Source: Pseudomonas vancouverensis (GTDB lineage Bacteria > Pseudomonadota > Gammaproteobacteria > Pseudomonadales > Pseudomonadaceae). Taken from it: 64,000 nt of DNA. A program made the translations under genes and the position numbers. Within the stretch, counting starts at the first letter, position 1, and each line of letters opens with the position of its first letter. Below the pieces are notes generated by a model that searched no databases, had not been told where the DNA came from, and saw only the letters and a list, made by a program, of their open reading frames with translations. This document shows, piece by piece, positions 8,545-18,000 of this stretch. The stretch is taken from the NCBI RefSeq assembly GCF_004348895.1, contig NZ_RRZK01000031.1, forward strand, positions 1 through 64,000, written 5' to 3'.

Positions 8545-10482
8545 TCAGCTTAACCTGAACCCACCCATCTGCCGCGCCAGATCATCGGCCAACCGCTGCA
8601 ACGTCCGGCAATCCTCCCGGCAAGCCCTGACCTCGCCCGCCGTCGCCCGCGCCAGATCGGAAATACCCTGCACGTTACGATTGATTTCCTCGGTCACTGC
8701 CGACTGCTCTTCCGTGGCCGTCGCCACCTGGTGGTTCATGTCACTGATGCGTTCGACCTGGCCGGTAATCGCCGTCAACGACGCTCCGGTGCGCTGGCTC
8801 GACTCGACACCCGTGCCCGTCGCTGCCTGCCCGGAATGCATCGAAGATACCGCGTTCTCGGCGCCTTGCTTGAGGCTGCCGATCATCTGCTGGATTTCAT
8901 CGGTGGACGACTGGGTACGTCGCGCCAAGGTGCGCACTTCATCGGCCACTACCGCAAACCCGCGCCCCATATCACCGGCTCGTGCCGCCTCGATGGCTGC
9001 GTTCAAGGCCAACAGATTGGTCTGTTCGGAAATCCCGCGAATCACCGCCAGCACCTGATCGATGGAGGCCACCTGATGGGCCAGTTCACCGACCGCACTG
9101 GCGGCTACGCCGATTTCATCGGACATGCTTTCTATATGGCGGATCGAGCCACCGACCACTTCCCGCGCCTGCAGTGCTTCGTCCCGCGCAGTTTGCGACG
9201 CCAGCGCCGCGTTGCCGGCGTTCTGGGCGATGTCCTGCACGGTCAGGCCCATTTCATGCACAGCGGTGGCCACCATGTCGGTCATTTCCTGCTGACGGCC
9301 GGAACGTTCGGCGGTGTTGTCCACCACCTGCGCCACTTGCCCCACTGCCGTGCGCAGTTTTTCGCTGGTGGTCAACACTTCACCAATCATGTCGCGCTGG
9401 CTGTCGAGAAAGCGGTTGAAGCCACGCGCCAGATCACCCAGCTCATCGGCGCGACTGGAATCTAACCGGTGGGTCAAATCTCCACCACCGCTACCGATGG
9501 CTACCAGCGCGGCTGTTACCTGACGAATCGGCCGCACCAGGCCACGGGCCAGCAACACCACCAACAACAGGCAGACAATCGCCACGGCCAGGCCGATTCC
9601 GCTGCTCATCCACATGGCGCGACGGGCCTCGACGTAGATTTGCGACTGCGGCACTTCGGCCACCAGCGTCCAGCCCAGGTCACGAAGCGGCAGGCTCAAG
9701 GCCAGGTAGTCCTCACCGTCACGCTGGAAACCATGGCTGGTGGCAGCTTTTTGACTCATCACCGCCTGAGCTGCTGTCGCGCCAATCTGCTCGGTCAGCG
9801 TGCGTTTGCCGCTGAATTGCGTCTCGGGATGAACCTGGATCAAACCGTCAGAACGCACGAGATAGACCTTGCCGCGCTCGCCAAAGCTGTAGTTGTGAAT
9901 CAGCTCCGACAGCTCTTTCATGCTCAAACCGAGCCCGGCAACCCCCACGACCTTGCCGGCCTGCTCGACCTTGAAGTCGATGAAAAGCGCCAATTCTCCG
10001 GTGGCCGTATCGTTGTCGATATTGAGAGTGCGCGAGGGGCTGCCGGCCAGAAAGGAGTAGTACCAGGCGTCGTTGGGATTGGACTGGCTGAGGGTGCGAT
10101 CCAGGCCTTTTTCGGTGATGTAGTGATTGGAGGCGGCGCCAATCACCAAGGCGGTAAAGGCTTTGTGCTCGGTGCGAATGCCTTGCAGGTATTGGACGAA
10201 TTCAGCGGTGCGCGAAGGGTCTTCGCCCCCTGCCAGCCAGTCGCGGACCATGCTGTTGCTGGCGATGTCCTTGGCGGCGGTGACCGGTTGAATGAGGATG
10301 CGCTCGATGTCGTTGCGCATCGCTTCGATGCTCGACGGCAAGGCTTGTTCGACCAGATAGCTCTGGGCGAGACGATTGACCACCAGGGTATAAATGCCGA
10401 CCACGATCAGGATGCTGACCAGCAAGGCGCTGCCCATGCTCAGGATCAGTTGCCATTGAATACTGCGTCGCCAGAACTGCAT
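8545..10482 (-). CDS. Methyl-accepting chemotaxis protein with periplasmic double-Cache-like sensor
   Basis: A 645-residue chemoreceptor. The start MQFWRRSIQW at 10482 is preferred because it puts a charged N-terminus directly before TM1 (residues 11-33); the open frame extends 20 codons further. Residues 40-290 form a periplasmic sensor of dCache type, with DAWYYSF at 138-144 in the place where Cache ligand pockets carry a Trp-Tyr motif and a second half ending in WTLVAEVPQ. TM2 is 293-313, followed by HAMP and the signalling domain with the strongly conserved hairpin tip EQTNLLALNAAIEAARAG. It signals through CheW/CheA to the flagellar motor. The ligand is not predictable from what can be read. 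A TTGTATACAA palindrome lies upstream. Confidence 0.93.
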   Translation of the reverse strand: MQFWRRSIQWQLILSMGSALLVSILIVVGIYTLVVNRLAQSYLVEQALPSSIEAMRNDIERILIQPVTAAKDIASNSMVRDWLAGGEDPSRTAEFVQYLQGIRTEHKAFTALVIGAASNHYITEKGLDRTLSQSNPNDAWYYSFLAGSPSRTLNIDNDTATGELALFIDFKVEQAGKVVGVAGLGLSMKELSELIHNYSFGERGKVYLVRSDGLIQVHPETQFSGKRTLTEQIGATAAQAVMSQKAATSHGFQRDGEDYLALSLPLRDLGWTLVAEVPQSQIYVEARRAMWMSSGIGLAVAIVCLLLVVLLARGLVRPIRQVTAALVAIGSGGGDLTHRLDSSRADELGDLARGFNRFLDSQRDMIGEVLTTSEKLRTAVGQVAQVVDNTAERSGRQQEMTDMVATAVHEMGLTVQDIAQNAGNAALASQTARDEALQAREVVGGSIRHIESMSDEIGVAASAVGELAHQVASIDQVLAVIRGISEQTNLLALNAAIEAARAGDMGRGFAVVADEVRTLARRTQSSTDEIQQMIGSLKQGAENAVSSMHSGQAATGTGVESSQRTGASLTAITGQVERISDMNHQVATATEEQSAVTEEINRNVQGISDLARATAGEVRACREDCRTLQRLADDLARQMGGFRLS

Positions 10483-10532
10483 GGAGCACCCCCAAAGAAT
10501 AAGAGGCTGAAACACTGCAACAGCCGTGCCGA

Positions 10533-10542
10533 TTGTATACAA
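10533..10542. promoter_or_regulatory. Perfect palindrome TTGTATACAA, possible GntR/FCD-type operator
   Basis: A 10-bp perfect palindrome 51-60 bases upstream of the chemoreceptor start. Its GT/AC half-sites resemble operators of FadR-subfamily GntR regulators (consensus with GT and AC half-sites). No such regulator is encoded nearby, so the assignment is tentative. Confidence 0.3.
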
Positions 10543-10583
10543 ATGTAACCGACAATTTATTCTTTGGTTGTGCGCAAAGCCGA

Positions 10584-10886
10584 TCAGGCCTGATTGATCG
10601 TCTTGGAGATCACTTCAACCGTGGCGCTGACTTGCTCTTGGTAACGGTCGAGTTCGAGCTTGTGCTGCTTCTGCATTTCAATCTGCTGGGAACACAGATT
10701 CATCGCCGCCAGCACCAGCAGTCGGTCACCGATCAGGGTCGGGTACTTGCGTTTGGTATCGGCCAGGGCTGCCTTCAACATCATCGCAGCGTCGAGCAGG
10801 GTCTGTTCTTCCCCGGCCGGTGCCTTGATCGAATAGTCCTCTCCCATGATCGAGACGACTTTTACCCCTGCGGCGTTGTAACTCAT
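10584..10886 (-). CDS. zapA: Cell division protein ZapA
   Basis: A 100-residue FtsZ-bundling protein that supports Z-ring assembly at midcell. The sequence has the ZapA N-terminal globular part (VKVVSIMGEDYSIKAPAGEE) and a C-terminal coiled coil (MNLCSQQIEMQKQHKLE). Its ATG overlaps the upstream stop by 4 bases (ATGA at 10883-10886), so it is translationally coupled to the ZapB-like gene before it. In other pseudomonads the gene after zapA is the 6S RNA gene and then 5-formyltetrahydrofolate cyclo-ligase; here a chemoreceptor follows after 101 bases and I could not recognise a 6S RNA in the gap. Confidence 0.93.
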   Translation of the reverse strand: MSYNAAGVKVVSIMGEDYSIKAPAGEEQTLLDAAMMLKAALADTKRKYPTLIGDRLLVLAAMNLCSQQIEMQKQHKLELDRYQEQVSATVEVISKTINQA

Positions 10887-11113
10887 GCGCTGACTGGGCC
10901 TGCGCTGACGCGCTCAACCAGGGCCTGAATACGGGCGGCCGTGGCGCCTTGCTTCTCTTCCTGTTCCATCAGGCTCAGTTGCAGGCTTTCGTTTTCATCC
11001 TTGGCCTGGGCCAGTTCTGCGCTCAGGGTCTGGTTGGTGCCGATCAAGGTCTGGTTCTGTTGTACCAGGTCGCTGACCAGTTGTTCCAATTGGCTTAGGG
11101 ATGTTTCCAACAT
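10883..11113 (-). CDS. ZapB-like small coiled-coil protein (TIGR02449 family)
   Basis: A 76-residue, almost wholly helical protein starting MLETSLSQLEQLVSDLV, with heptad-like spacing of Leu and Gln/Asn through residue 70. It resembles the TIGR02449 family that precedes zapA in gamma-proteobacteria and is regarded as a ZapB-like division factor. The start at 11113 is chosen over a longer frame reaching 11191 because the family begins with this motif. Its stop overlaps zapA, giving a two-gene operon. The 274-bp gap upstream (11114-11387) also holds the promoter of the divergent chemoreceptor; no clear -35/-10 pair was identified there. Confidence 0.82.
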   Translation of the reverse strand: MLETSLSQLEQLVSDLVQQNQTLIGTNQTLSAELAQAKDENESLQLSLMEQEEKQGATAARIQALVERVSAGPVSA

Positions 11114-11387
11114 TTTGATTTTCCAGGCATTTTCAAAGGGCGCGTACGATAAAGAAAAGTCACCCCGGATGCCAGGGTTATACAGGCGCAACGCCTTGAT
11201 TTTCCTGACGGGGGACCGTCCTCGCGAGTTTTAAAGACTGTGATTGGCCGATCTGGTTCCTGCACTTCGTCGCCACAAGGTGCAACCGACGAAATCAGAC
11301 CCGACTCAAGACTTCTGCAAGACGACCGATAAGTCATTCATACACCTGCCTCAGCCCCGCACGGATGCGCCCTTTCCGGTAACCGCC

Positions 11388-13013
11388 ATGTCCCTTCGTA
11401 ATATGAATATCGCTCCACGGGCGTTCCTGAGTTTTGCCCTGATCGGCGGCCTGATGATGGTTCTGGGCGTGTTCGCCCTGAACCAGATGAGCAAGATCCG
11501 CGGCGCCGCCGAGAACATCACCAACAACAGCGTGCCGAGCATCAAGGCACTCGACGACTTCACTCAGCTGACCCTGCGTCTGCGCGTGCTGTCCTACCGC
11601 TTGCTGGTCAATCGCGAGCCTGATGTGCAGCAGAAAACCATCGACCTGCTGGAGTCACGCAACCAGCAGATTCGCACTGCCCAGGCGACCTACGAAAAAC
11701 TGATCGCCAGCCCTCAGGAACGTGCAGCCTACGATCAGTACGTGCAGTTGCTCGGGCAATATCGCCAGATCGAAGACCGCATGAAGGCCCTGTCACGTAA
11801 CAATCAGGTCGACGAACTGCGCAGCCTGCTCAACTCGGATCTGCTCAACAACTCCGAAGCGATCAACACCGTGTTGAGCCGCTTGCTGGAAATCAACACC
11901 CAGCAATCCCACGACACCAACCAGCAGGCAGCCGATCAGTACGATTCGGCGTTCACCCTGGTGATCATCCTGCTGCTGCTCGCCACCGCACTGACGCTTC
12001 TGTTGGCCTGGCTGCTGACCCGCAGTATCACTCAACCGATTGCCAACGCCCTGGGCGCCGCCGAGCAAATCGCCGAAGGCAACCTGACGCGCCCGATCAA
12101 AGTCGATGGCGAGGACGAAGCCGGCCGCTTGCTGCTGGCCATGGCGAAGATGCAGGACAAACTGCGCGACACGCTGCAGCGCATTTCCGGCTCCGCGACT
12201 CAGTTGGCGTCGGCGGCAGAGGAACTCAACAGTGTCACCGACGAAAGTGCCCGTGGCCTGACCCAGCAGAACAACGAAATCGAGCAGGCCGCCACAGCGG
12301 TCAACGAGATGACCAGCGCTGTTGAAGAAGTCGCGCGCAATGCGGTCAGCACCTCCGAAGCCTCGAAGAACGCCACCAGCTCTGCCGGCGATGGTCGCGA
12401 CCTCGTGCAGGAAACCGTCAGCGCCATCGAACGCATGAGCGCCGACGTGCAAAGTACGGCGACCCTGATCGGCGACCTGGCCAACGAATCCCGTGATATC
12501 GGCAAGGTCCTCGACGTGATCCGTGGCTTGGCCGACCAGACCAACCTGCTGGCCTTGAACGCGGCCATCGAAGCGGCCCGTGCCGGTGAAGCCGGACGCG
12601 GTTTTGCCGTGGTCGCCGACGAAGTCCGTGCCCTGGCGCACCGCACCCAACAGTCGACCAGCGAAATCGAGCGCATGATCGGCAGCATACAGAGCGGCAC
12701 CGAACACGCGGTGGATTCGATGCGCAACAGCACCGAACGTGCCGAGTCGACCCTGAACATCGCCCGTGGCGCCGGTCTATCGCTGGACACCATCAACAGC
12801 GCCATCGTCGAAATCAACGAGCGCAACCTGGTCATCGCCAGCGCGGCAGAAGAGCAGGCGCAAGTGGCGCGCGAGGTGGATCGCAACCTGGTGAACATTC
12901 GCGACCTGTCGGTGCAGTCGGCGACCGGGGCGAACCAGACCAGCGCGGCGAGTAGCGAGCTGTCGCGGTTGGCAGTGGATCTGAACACCATGGTCAGCCG
13001 GTTCAGCCTGTAA
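11388..13013 (+). CDS. Methyl-accepting chemotaxis protein with four-helix-bundle sensor
   Basis: A 541-residue chemoreceptor. TM1 covers residues 11-30. The periplasmic part (about 31-188) is all-helical and Gln/Leu-rich with no beta pattern, fitting the 4HB_MCP (Tar-like) sensor class. TM2 covers 189-210 and is followed by HAMP and a canonical cytoplasmic domain with DQTNLLALNAAIEAARAGEA at the tip. The ATG at 11388 is preferred over a frame that opens 48 codons earlier because it gives a short N-terminal tail before TM1. It is transcribed away from the zapA pair. The ligand is unknown. With the receptor at 8545-10482 it makes two unrelated sensors within 5 kb. Confidence 0.93.
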   Translation: MSLRNMNIAPRAFLSFALIGGLMMVLGVFALNQMSKIRGAAENITNNSVPSIKALDDFTQLTLRLRVLSYRLLVNREPDVQQKTIDLLESRNQQIRTAQATYEKLIASPQERAAYDQYVQLLGQYRQIEDRMKALSRNNQVDELRSLLNSDLLNNSEAINTVLSRLLEINTQQSHDTNQQAADQYDSAFTLVIILLLLATALTLLLAWLLTRSITQPIANALGAAEQIAEGNLTRPIKVDGEDEAGRLLLAMAKMQDKLRDTLQRISGSATQLASAAEELNSVTDESARGLTQQNNEIEQAATAVNEMTSAVEEVARNAVSTSEASKNATSSAGDGRDLVQETVSAIERMSADVQSTATLIGDLANESRDIGKVLDVIRGLADQTNLLALNAAIEAARAGEAGRGFAVVADEVRALAHRTQQSTSEIERMIGSIQSGTEHAVDSMRNSTERAESTLNIARGAGLSLDTINSAIVEINERNLVIASAAEEQAQVAREVDRNLVNIRDLSVQSATGANQTSAASSELSRLAVDLNTMVSRFSL

Positions 13014-13315
13014 CGATTGACCTCGTATCTGTGGCGAGGGAGCTTGCTCCCGTCCGAGTGCAAAGCGCTCGTCATGAAATTTGCGCTAGATTTTTTTTTT
13101 GGGGGGGGCTGCTTCGCAGCCCAACGGGAGCAAGCTCCCTCGCCACAGCAAGCTCCCTCGCCACAGCAAGCGCGTTCGCCACAGCGATTTTGTGTGATAC
13201 CGGAACATCGTCAAAAGCTTTTTGACAGCATCACATTTCAACAGGTTAGAATCGATGGCACGCCGACTGCATGGTCAGTTCGCGCCCCGCCTTTTGAAAT
13301 CCTGGAGTACTGCCT
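13014..13315. repeat. REPIN plus T10-G8 tract and three tandem 18-bp REP tails
   Basis: The gap between the chemoreceptor and nhaP2 begins with TGTGGCGAGGGAGCTTGCTC (13030) and a matching inverted arm ending in CTCCCTCGCCACAG. The spacer carries T10 (13091-13100) directly followed by G8 (13101-13108). The right arm's tail CAAGCTCCCTCGCCACAG is repeated head to tail at 13131-13148, 13149-13166 and, degenerate, 13167-13184. The last 100 bases hold the nhaP2 promoter described separately. Confidence 0.85.
13222..13252 (+). promoter_or_regulatory. Candidate sigma-70 promoter of nhaP2
   Basis: A perfect -35 TTGACA (13222-13227) and -10 TAGAAT (13247-13252) with 19-base spacing, or TTAGAA with 18. 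The -35 overlaps the right arm of an inverted repeat GTCAAAA-GCT-TTTTGAC (13210-13226). It lies about 65 bases before the nhaP2 start. Confidence 0.5.
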
Positions 13316-15058
13316 TTGAATGCAATCACCATCAACAGCCTGTTTCTGATCGGCGCGTTGCTGGTAGGTGCAAGCATTCTGGTGAGTTCCCTGTCCTCCC
13401 GCCTGGGCATCCCGATTCTGGTGATCATCCTGGCTGTCGGTATGGCGGCGGGCGTCGATGGCGGCGGCATCATTTTTGACAACTACCCCACGGCCTATCT
13501 GGTCGGCAACCTCGCCCTGGCGGTGATCTTGCTCGACGGCGGCTTGCGCACGCGGGTGTCGAGTTTCCGTGTGGCCTTGTGGCCGGCGCTGTCGCTGGCC
13601 ACGGTCGGGGTGCTGATCACCACCGGCCTGACCGGCATGGCCGCGGCCTGGCTGTTCGACCTGAACTTGATCCAGGGCCTGCTGATCGGCGCCATCGTCG
13701 GCTCCACCGACGCCGCGGCGGTGTTTTCGCTGCTCGGTGGCAAGGGCCTGAACGAACGGGTGACCGCCAGCCTGGAAATCGAATCCGGCAGCAACGACCC
13801 GATGGCAGTGTTCCTCACGGTCACCCTGATCGACATGCTCGCCAGCGGCCAGACCGGCCTGCACTGGAGCCTGCTCACCCACCTGATCCGCGAGTTCGGC
13901 ATCGGCGGTGTGATCGGCCTTGGTGGCGGCTGGCTGATGCTGCAACTGGTCAACCGTATCAACCTGGCCACCGGCCTGTACCCGATTCTGGTGATCGCCG
14001 GCGGCCTGGTGGTGTTTGCCCTGACCAACGCCCTGCACGGCAGCGGCTTCCTCGCCGTATATCTGTGCGGTCTGGTCATCGGTAACCGTCCGGTGCGCAG
14101 CCGCCACGGCATCCTGCACATGCTCGACGGCATGGCCTGGCTGGCGCAGATCGGCATGTTCCTCGTGCTGGGCCTGCTGGTCACGCCCCACGACCTGCTG
14201 CCGATTGCCCTGCCGGCACTGGCATTGGCGCTGTGGATGATCCTGTTTGCCCGCCCACTGTCGGTGATCGTCGGCCTGCTGCCGTTCAAGGCGTTCCACG
14301 GTCGCGAAAAGGCGTTTATCAGCTGGGTCGGCCTGCGCGGCGCGGTACCGATCATTCTGGCGGTGTTCCCGTTGATGGCCGGGCTGCCCAACGCCCAGCT
14401 GTACTTCAACCTCGCCTTCTTTATCGTGCTGGTGTCACTGCTGGTGCAGGGCACGAGCCTGCCATGGGTGGCCAAGCTACTGAAGGTGACGGTGCCACCA
14501 GAGCCTGCGCCGATCTCGCGCTCGGCCCTGGAAGTTCACGTCACCAGCGAGTGGGAACTGTTCGTTTATCGTCTCGGCGCGGAGAAATGGTGCATCGGTT
14601 CGCCCCTGCGTGAGCTGAAAATGCCCGAAGGTACCCGTATCGCGGCACTGTTTCGCGGCCAGCAACTGCTCCATCCGTCGGGTAGTACGGTGTTGGAAGT
14701 CGATGATTTGTTGTGCGTCATCGGCCACGAACACAACTTGCCGGCCCTCGGCAAACTCTTCAGCCAGGCACCGCAACGGGGCCTCGACCTGCGCTTCTTC
14801 GGTGACTTCGTACTCGAAGGAGACGCCCAGTTGGCCGCGGTTGCGGCACTCTACGGGTTGAAGGTCGAAGGTATCGATCCAGGCATGTCCCTGGGTCACT
14901 TCATCGCCCAGAAAGTCGGCGGCGCACCGATCGTTGGTGACCAGGTGGAGTGGAACAACACCATCTGGACTGTTGCCGTCATGGACGGGAACAAGATCGG
15001 CAAAGTGGGCGTCAGATTCCCCGAAGGAAGTCGCCCGGGTCCGGGACTCTTCCTCTAA
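13316..15058 (+). CDS. nhaP2: K+/H+ antiporter NhaP2 (CvrA), CPA1 family
   Basis: A 580-residue inner-membrane antiporter that exports K+ (and related cations) in exchange for protons. The N-terminal 400 residues hold about 12-13 membrane segments with CPA1 signatures GSTDAAAVFSLL and ESGSNDPMAVFL, where the Asn-Asp pair is the expected ion site. A cytosolic tail follows with a TrkA-C-like part (about 405-485) and a CorC/HlyC-like part (about 490-575). Length matches E. coli NhaP2 (578). The start is TTG at 13316 behind CTGGAG; it gives (M)NAITINSLFLIGALL, the family N-terminus, and no ATG fits. mscK follows after 34 bases, so ion and osmotic homeostasis genes are probably co-transcribed. Confidence 0.93.
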   Translation: MNAITINSLFLIGALLVGASILVSSLSSRLGIPILVIILAVGMAAGVDGGGIIFDNYPTAYLVGNLALAVILLDGGLRTRVSSFRVALWPALSLATVGVLITTGLTGMAAAWLFDLNLIQGLLIGAIVGSTDAAAVFSLLGGKGLNERVTASLEIESGSNDPMAVFLTVTLIDMLASGQTGLHWSLLTHLIREFGIGGVIGLGGGWLMLQLVNRINLATGLYPILVIAGGLVVFALTNALHGSGFLAVYLCGLVIGNRPVRSRHGILHMLDGMAWLAQIGMFLVLGLLVTPHDLLPIALPALALALWMILFARPLSVIVGLLPFKAFHGREKAFISWVGLRGAVPIILAVFPLMAGLPNAQLYFNLAFFIVLVSLLVQGTSLPWVAKLLKVTVPPEPAPISRSALEVHVTSEWELFVYRLGAEKWCIGSPLRELKMPEGTRIAALFRGQQLLHPSGSTVLEVDDLLCVIGHEHNLPALGKLFSQAPQRGLDLRFFGDFVLEGDAQLAAVAALYGLKVEGIDPGMSLGHFIAQKVGGAPIVGDQVEWNNTIWTVAVMDGNKIGKVGVRFPEGSRPGPGLFL

Positions 15059-15092
15059 ACTGCTTCCACTCTCACTTGCTTGACCGGTCTTT

Positions 15093-18000
15093 ATGCCTAA
15101 CCTGCGCTGTTTTTTCGCCACTGCCCTTCTGGGGTTGAGTCTCTCTGTCGGCACCCTTGGTTTTTCGCAAACGGTGCAAGCGGCCGAACCGCCCTCCAGC
15201 GAAGCCGTGCAGGCCAGCCTGGACAAGATTGCCGAGCGCAAACTGCCGGAAGCCGATCAGAAAGCCCTGCAAACGGTCCTGCAAAACACGCTGAACCAGC
15301 TCAACAACAAGCGTGATTACGAGCAGAAGCTGAGCGATCTCAAGCAACTGCTCAGCACCGCGCCCAAGCAAACGGTGGAAAACCAGCGTGAACTGGCGCG
15401 CCTCAAAGCCAGCACCGTGCAACCGGTGGCGCAGCGGTTCAGCAAAGAACCGATCCAGCAGCTGGAACAGATCCTCACCGATCGCTCCACCGAGCAAAGC
15501 GACCTGCAAAAAGACCTGGCTGATGCCAACAGCCTGATCATCACCGCGCAGACCCGCCCGGAACGTGCCCAGGCCGAAATCGCCAGCAGCCAGACGCGCA
15601 TCCAGCAGATCAACAACATCCTCAAGACCGGCAAGGACAGCGGCAAGACCATCAGCGCCGAACAGCGTGACCTGCTCAACGCCGAACAAGCCGCACTCAA
15701 TGCACTGATCCCGCTGCGTCGCCAGGAACTGGCCGGCAATACCCAGCTGCAAGACCTGGGCAACAGCCGCCATGACCTGCTCTCGGAAAAATCCGACCGC
15801 CTGGACCAGGAAATCCAGGAACTGCAAAACCTGATCAACCAGAAGCGCCTGGCCCAGTCCCAGGAGACGGTGACCCAGCAGTCCATCGAAGCGCAGAAAG
15901 CCGGGGGCAGCAGTCTGCTGGCGACGGAAAGCGCGGCCAACCTGAAGCTCTCGGACTACCTGCTCAAAAGCACCGACCGCCTCAACGAAGTCACCCAACA
16001 GAACCTGCAGACCAAGCAGCAACTGGACAGCGTGACCCAGAGCGACTCGGCCCTCGACGAGCAGATCAACGTGCTCAAGGGCAGCCTGCTGCTGTCCAAG
16101 ATTCTCTATAAACAGAAGCAGGCCCTGCCGCGCCTGCGGGTCGACCGCAACCTGGCCGACCAGATCGCCGACATTCGCCTGTATCAGTTCGAAGTGAATC
16201 AGCAACGGGAACTGCTCAGCAGTCCGGCGAGCTACGTCGACAACCTGCTGTCGACCCAGCCGCCAGAGCAAGTCACCCCGCAACTGCGCAAAAGCCTGCT
16301 GGAACTGGCCACCACGCGCGCCGATCTGCTGGAGCGGCTGAACCGCGAATTGAGCGCGGTGCTCAACGAATCCATCACCCTGCAGCTGAACCAGAAGCAA
16401 TTGCTCGCCACCGCGCAAAGCCTGCGGGCGACCCTCGACGAGCAGATGTTCTGGATCCCCAGCAACAAGCCGCTGGACCTGGAGTGGATTCGGGGCGTGC
16501 CCGAGCGCCTGCAACGCCAGATCGACTCCCTGCCACTGGCCTCAAGCCTGAGCGAACTGACCGACGGCCTGACCCAGCGCCCGCTGCTGTTCCTGCCGCT
16601 GGCGCTGTTGATCGGAGCATTGCTGTGGCGACGCCGGGCCCTGTACGCACGACTGAACAAGGTCCACCAGGACATCGGCCACTTCAAGCGCGACAGCCAG
16701 TGGCATACGCCCCAGGCAATCCTGATCAATATCCTGCTGGCCATGCCGGTCTCGCTGGGCCTGGCCCTGTGCGGTCTGGCCCTGCAAATCGACGCCCGCG
16801 GGCAGAACGCCAATATGGGCGCGGCGCTGTTGCAAATGGCACAGGCCTGGCTGGTGTTCTACACCGCCTACCGGATTCTCGCGCCAGGCGGCGTGGCAGA
16901 GCTGCACTTCCGTTGGGAAAAGGCCCAGGTCGAGTTCCTGCGCCGCTGGGTGCGCCGCCTCGGCATCGTGGTGATGGCGCTGGTGACCGTCGTCGCCGTG
17001 GCCGAACTGCAACCGGCGGCGCTGGCCGATGACGTGATCGGCATGCCGGTGGTACTGATCTGCTACGCGCTGATGACCTTGCTGCTCAGCCGCTTGCTGG
17101 TCAGCAGCCCGACCCACGAAAACGCGCCGCTGTTCCGCAAGCTCGTGGGCATCCTGTTCACCATGCTGCCGGTCGCGCTGTTCGTGGCAGTGTGCTTCGG
17201 CTACTACTACACCGCCCTGAAGCTCAGCGACCGCTTGATCAACACCCTGTACCTGCTGATGTTCTGGCTGGTGATCGAAGCCACCTTCGTGCGCGGTCTC
17301 AGCGTCGCCGCCCGGCGCCTGGCCTACCAGCGTGCACTGGCCAAGCGTCAGGCGGCGAAAGAAGCCGGCGATGGCGAAGCGGTGATCGAAGAACCGACCC
17401 TGGACATCGAGAAGGTCAACGAACAGTCCCTGCGCCTGATCCGCCTCGCGCTGCTGGGCGGTTTCATGGCCGCCCTGTACTGGGTCTGGGCCGACCTGAT
17501 CACGGTGTTCTCGTACCTGGACAACATCACCCTCTACGAATACACCAGCGGCACCGGTGCCAACATGAGCATGGTGCCGATCAGCATCGGCGACATGCTC
17601 GGTGCGCTGATCATCGTCGGCATCACCTTCGCCCTGGCGCGCAACCTGCCGGGCCTGCTCGAAGTGTTCGTGCTGTCGAAGCTCGACCTCGCCCAGGGCA
17701 GCGCCTACGCAACGACCACCCTGCTGTCCTACGTGATCGCCGGGGTCGGTTTCGTCTCGACGCTGTCGACCCTCGGCGTGAGCTGGGACAAGTTGCAATG
17801 GCTGGTGGCGGCGCTGTCGGTCGGCCTCGGTTTCGGCATGCAGGAGATCTTCGCCAACTTCATCTCCGGCATCATGATCCTGTTCGAGCGTCCGGTGCGG
17901 ATCGGCGACACCATCACCATCGGCAACCTGTCGGGCACGGTGAGCAAGATCCGCATCCGTGCCACCACCATCACCGACTTCGATCGCAAGGACATCATTG

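Noticed and set aside
10483..10583. 6S RNA gene downstream of zapA
   Set aside because: The gap is only 101 bases, shorter than the roughly 180-base 6S RNA, and no long imperfect hairpin with a central bulge was seen.
11230..11260. Flagellar sigma-28 promoter before the chemoreceptor at 11388 (TAAA then GCCGATCT)
   Set aside because: The two elements are only 11 bases apart instead of about 15, and the second is imperfect.
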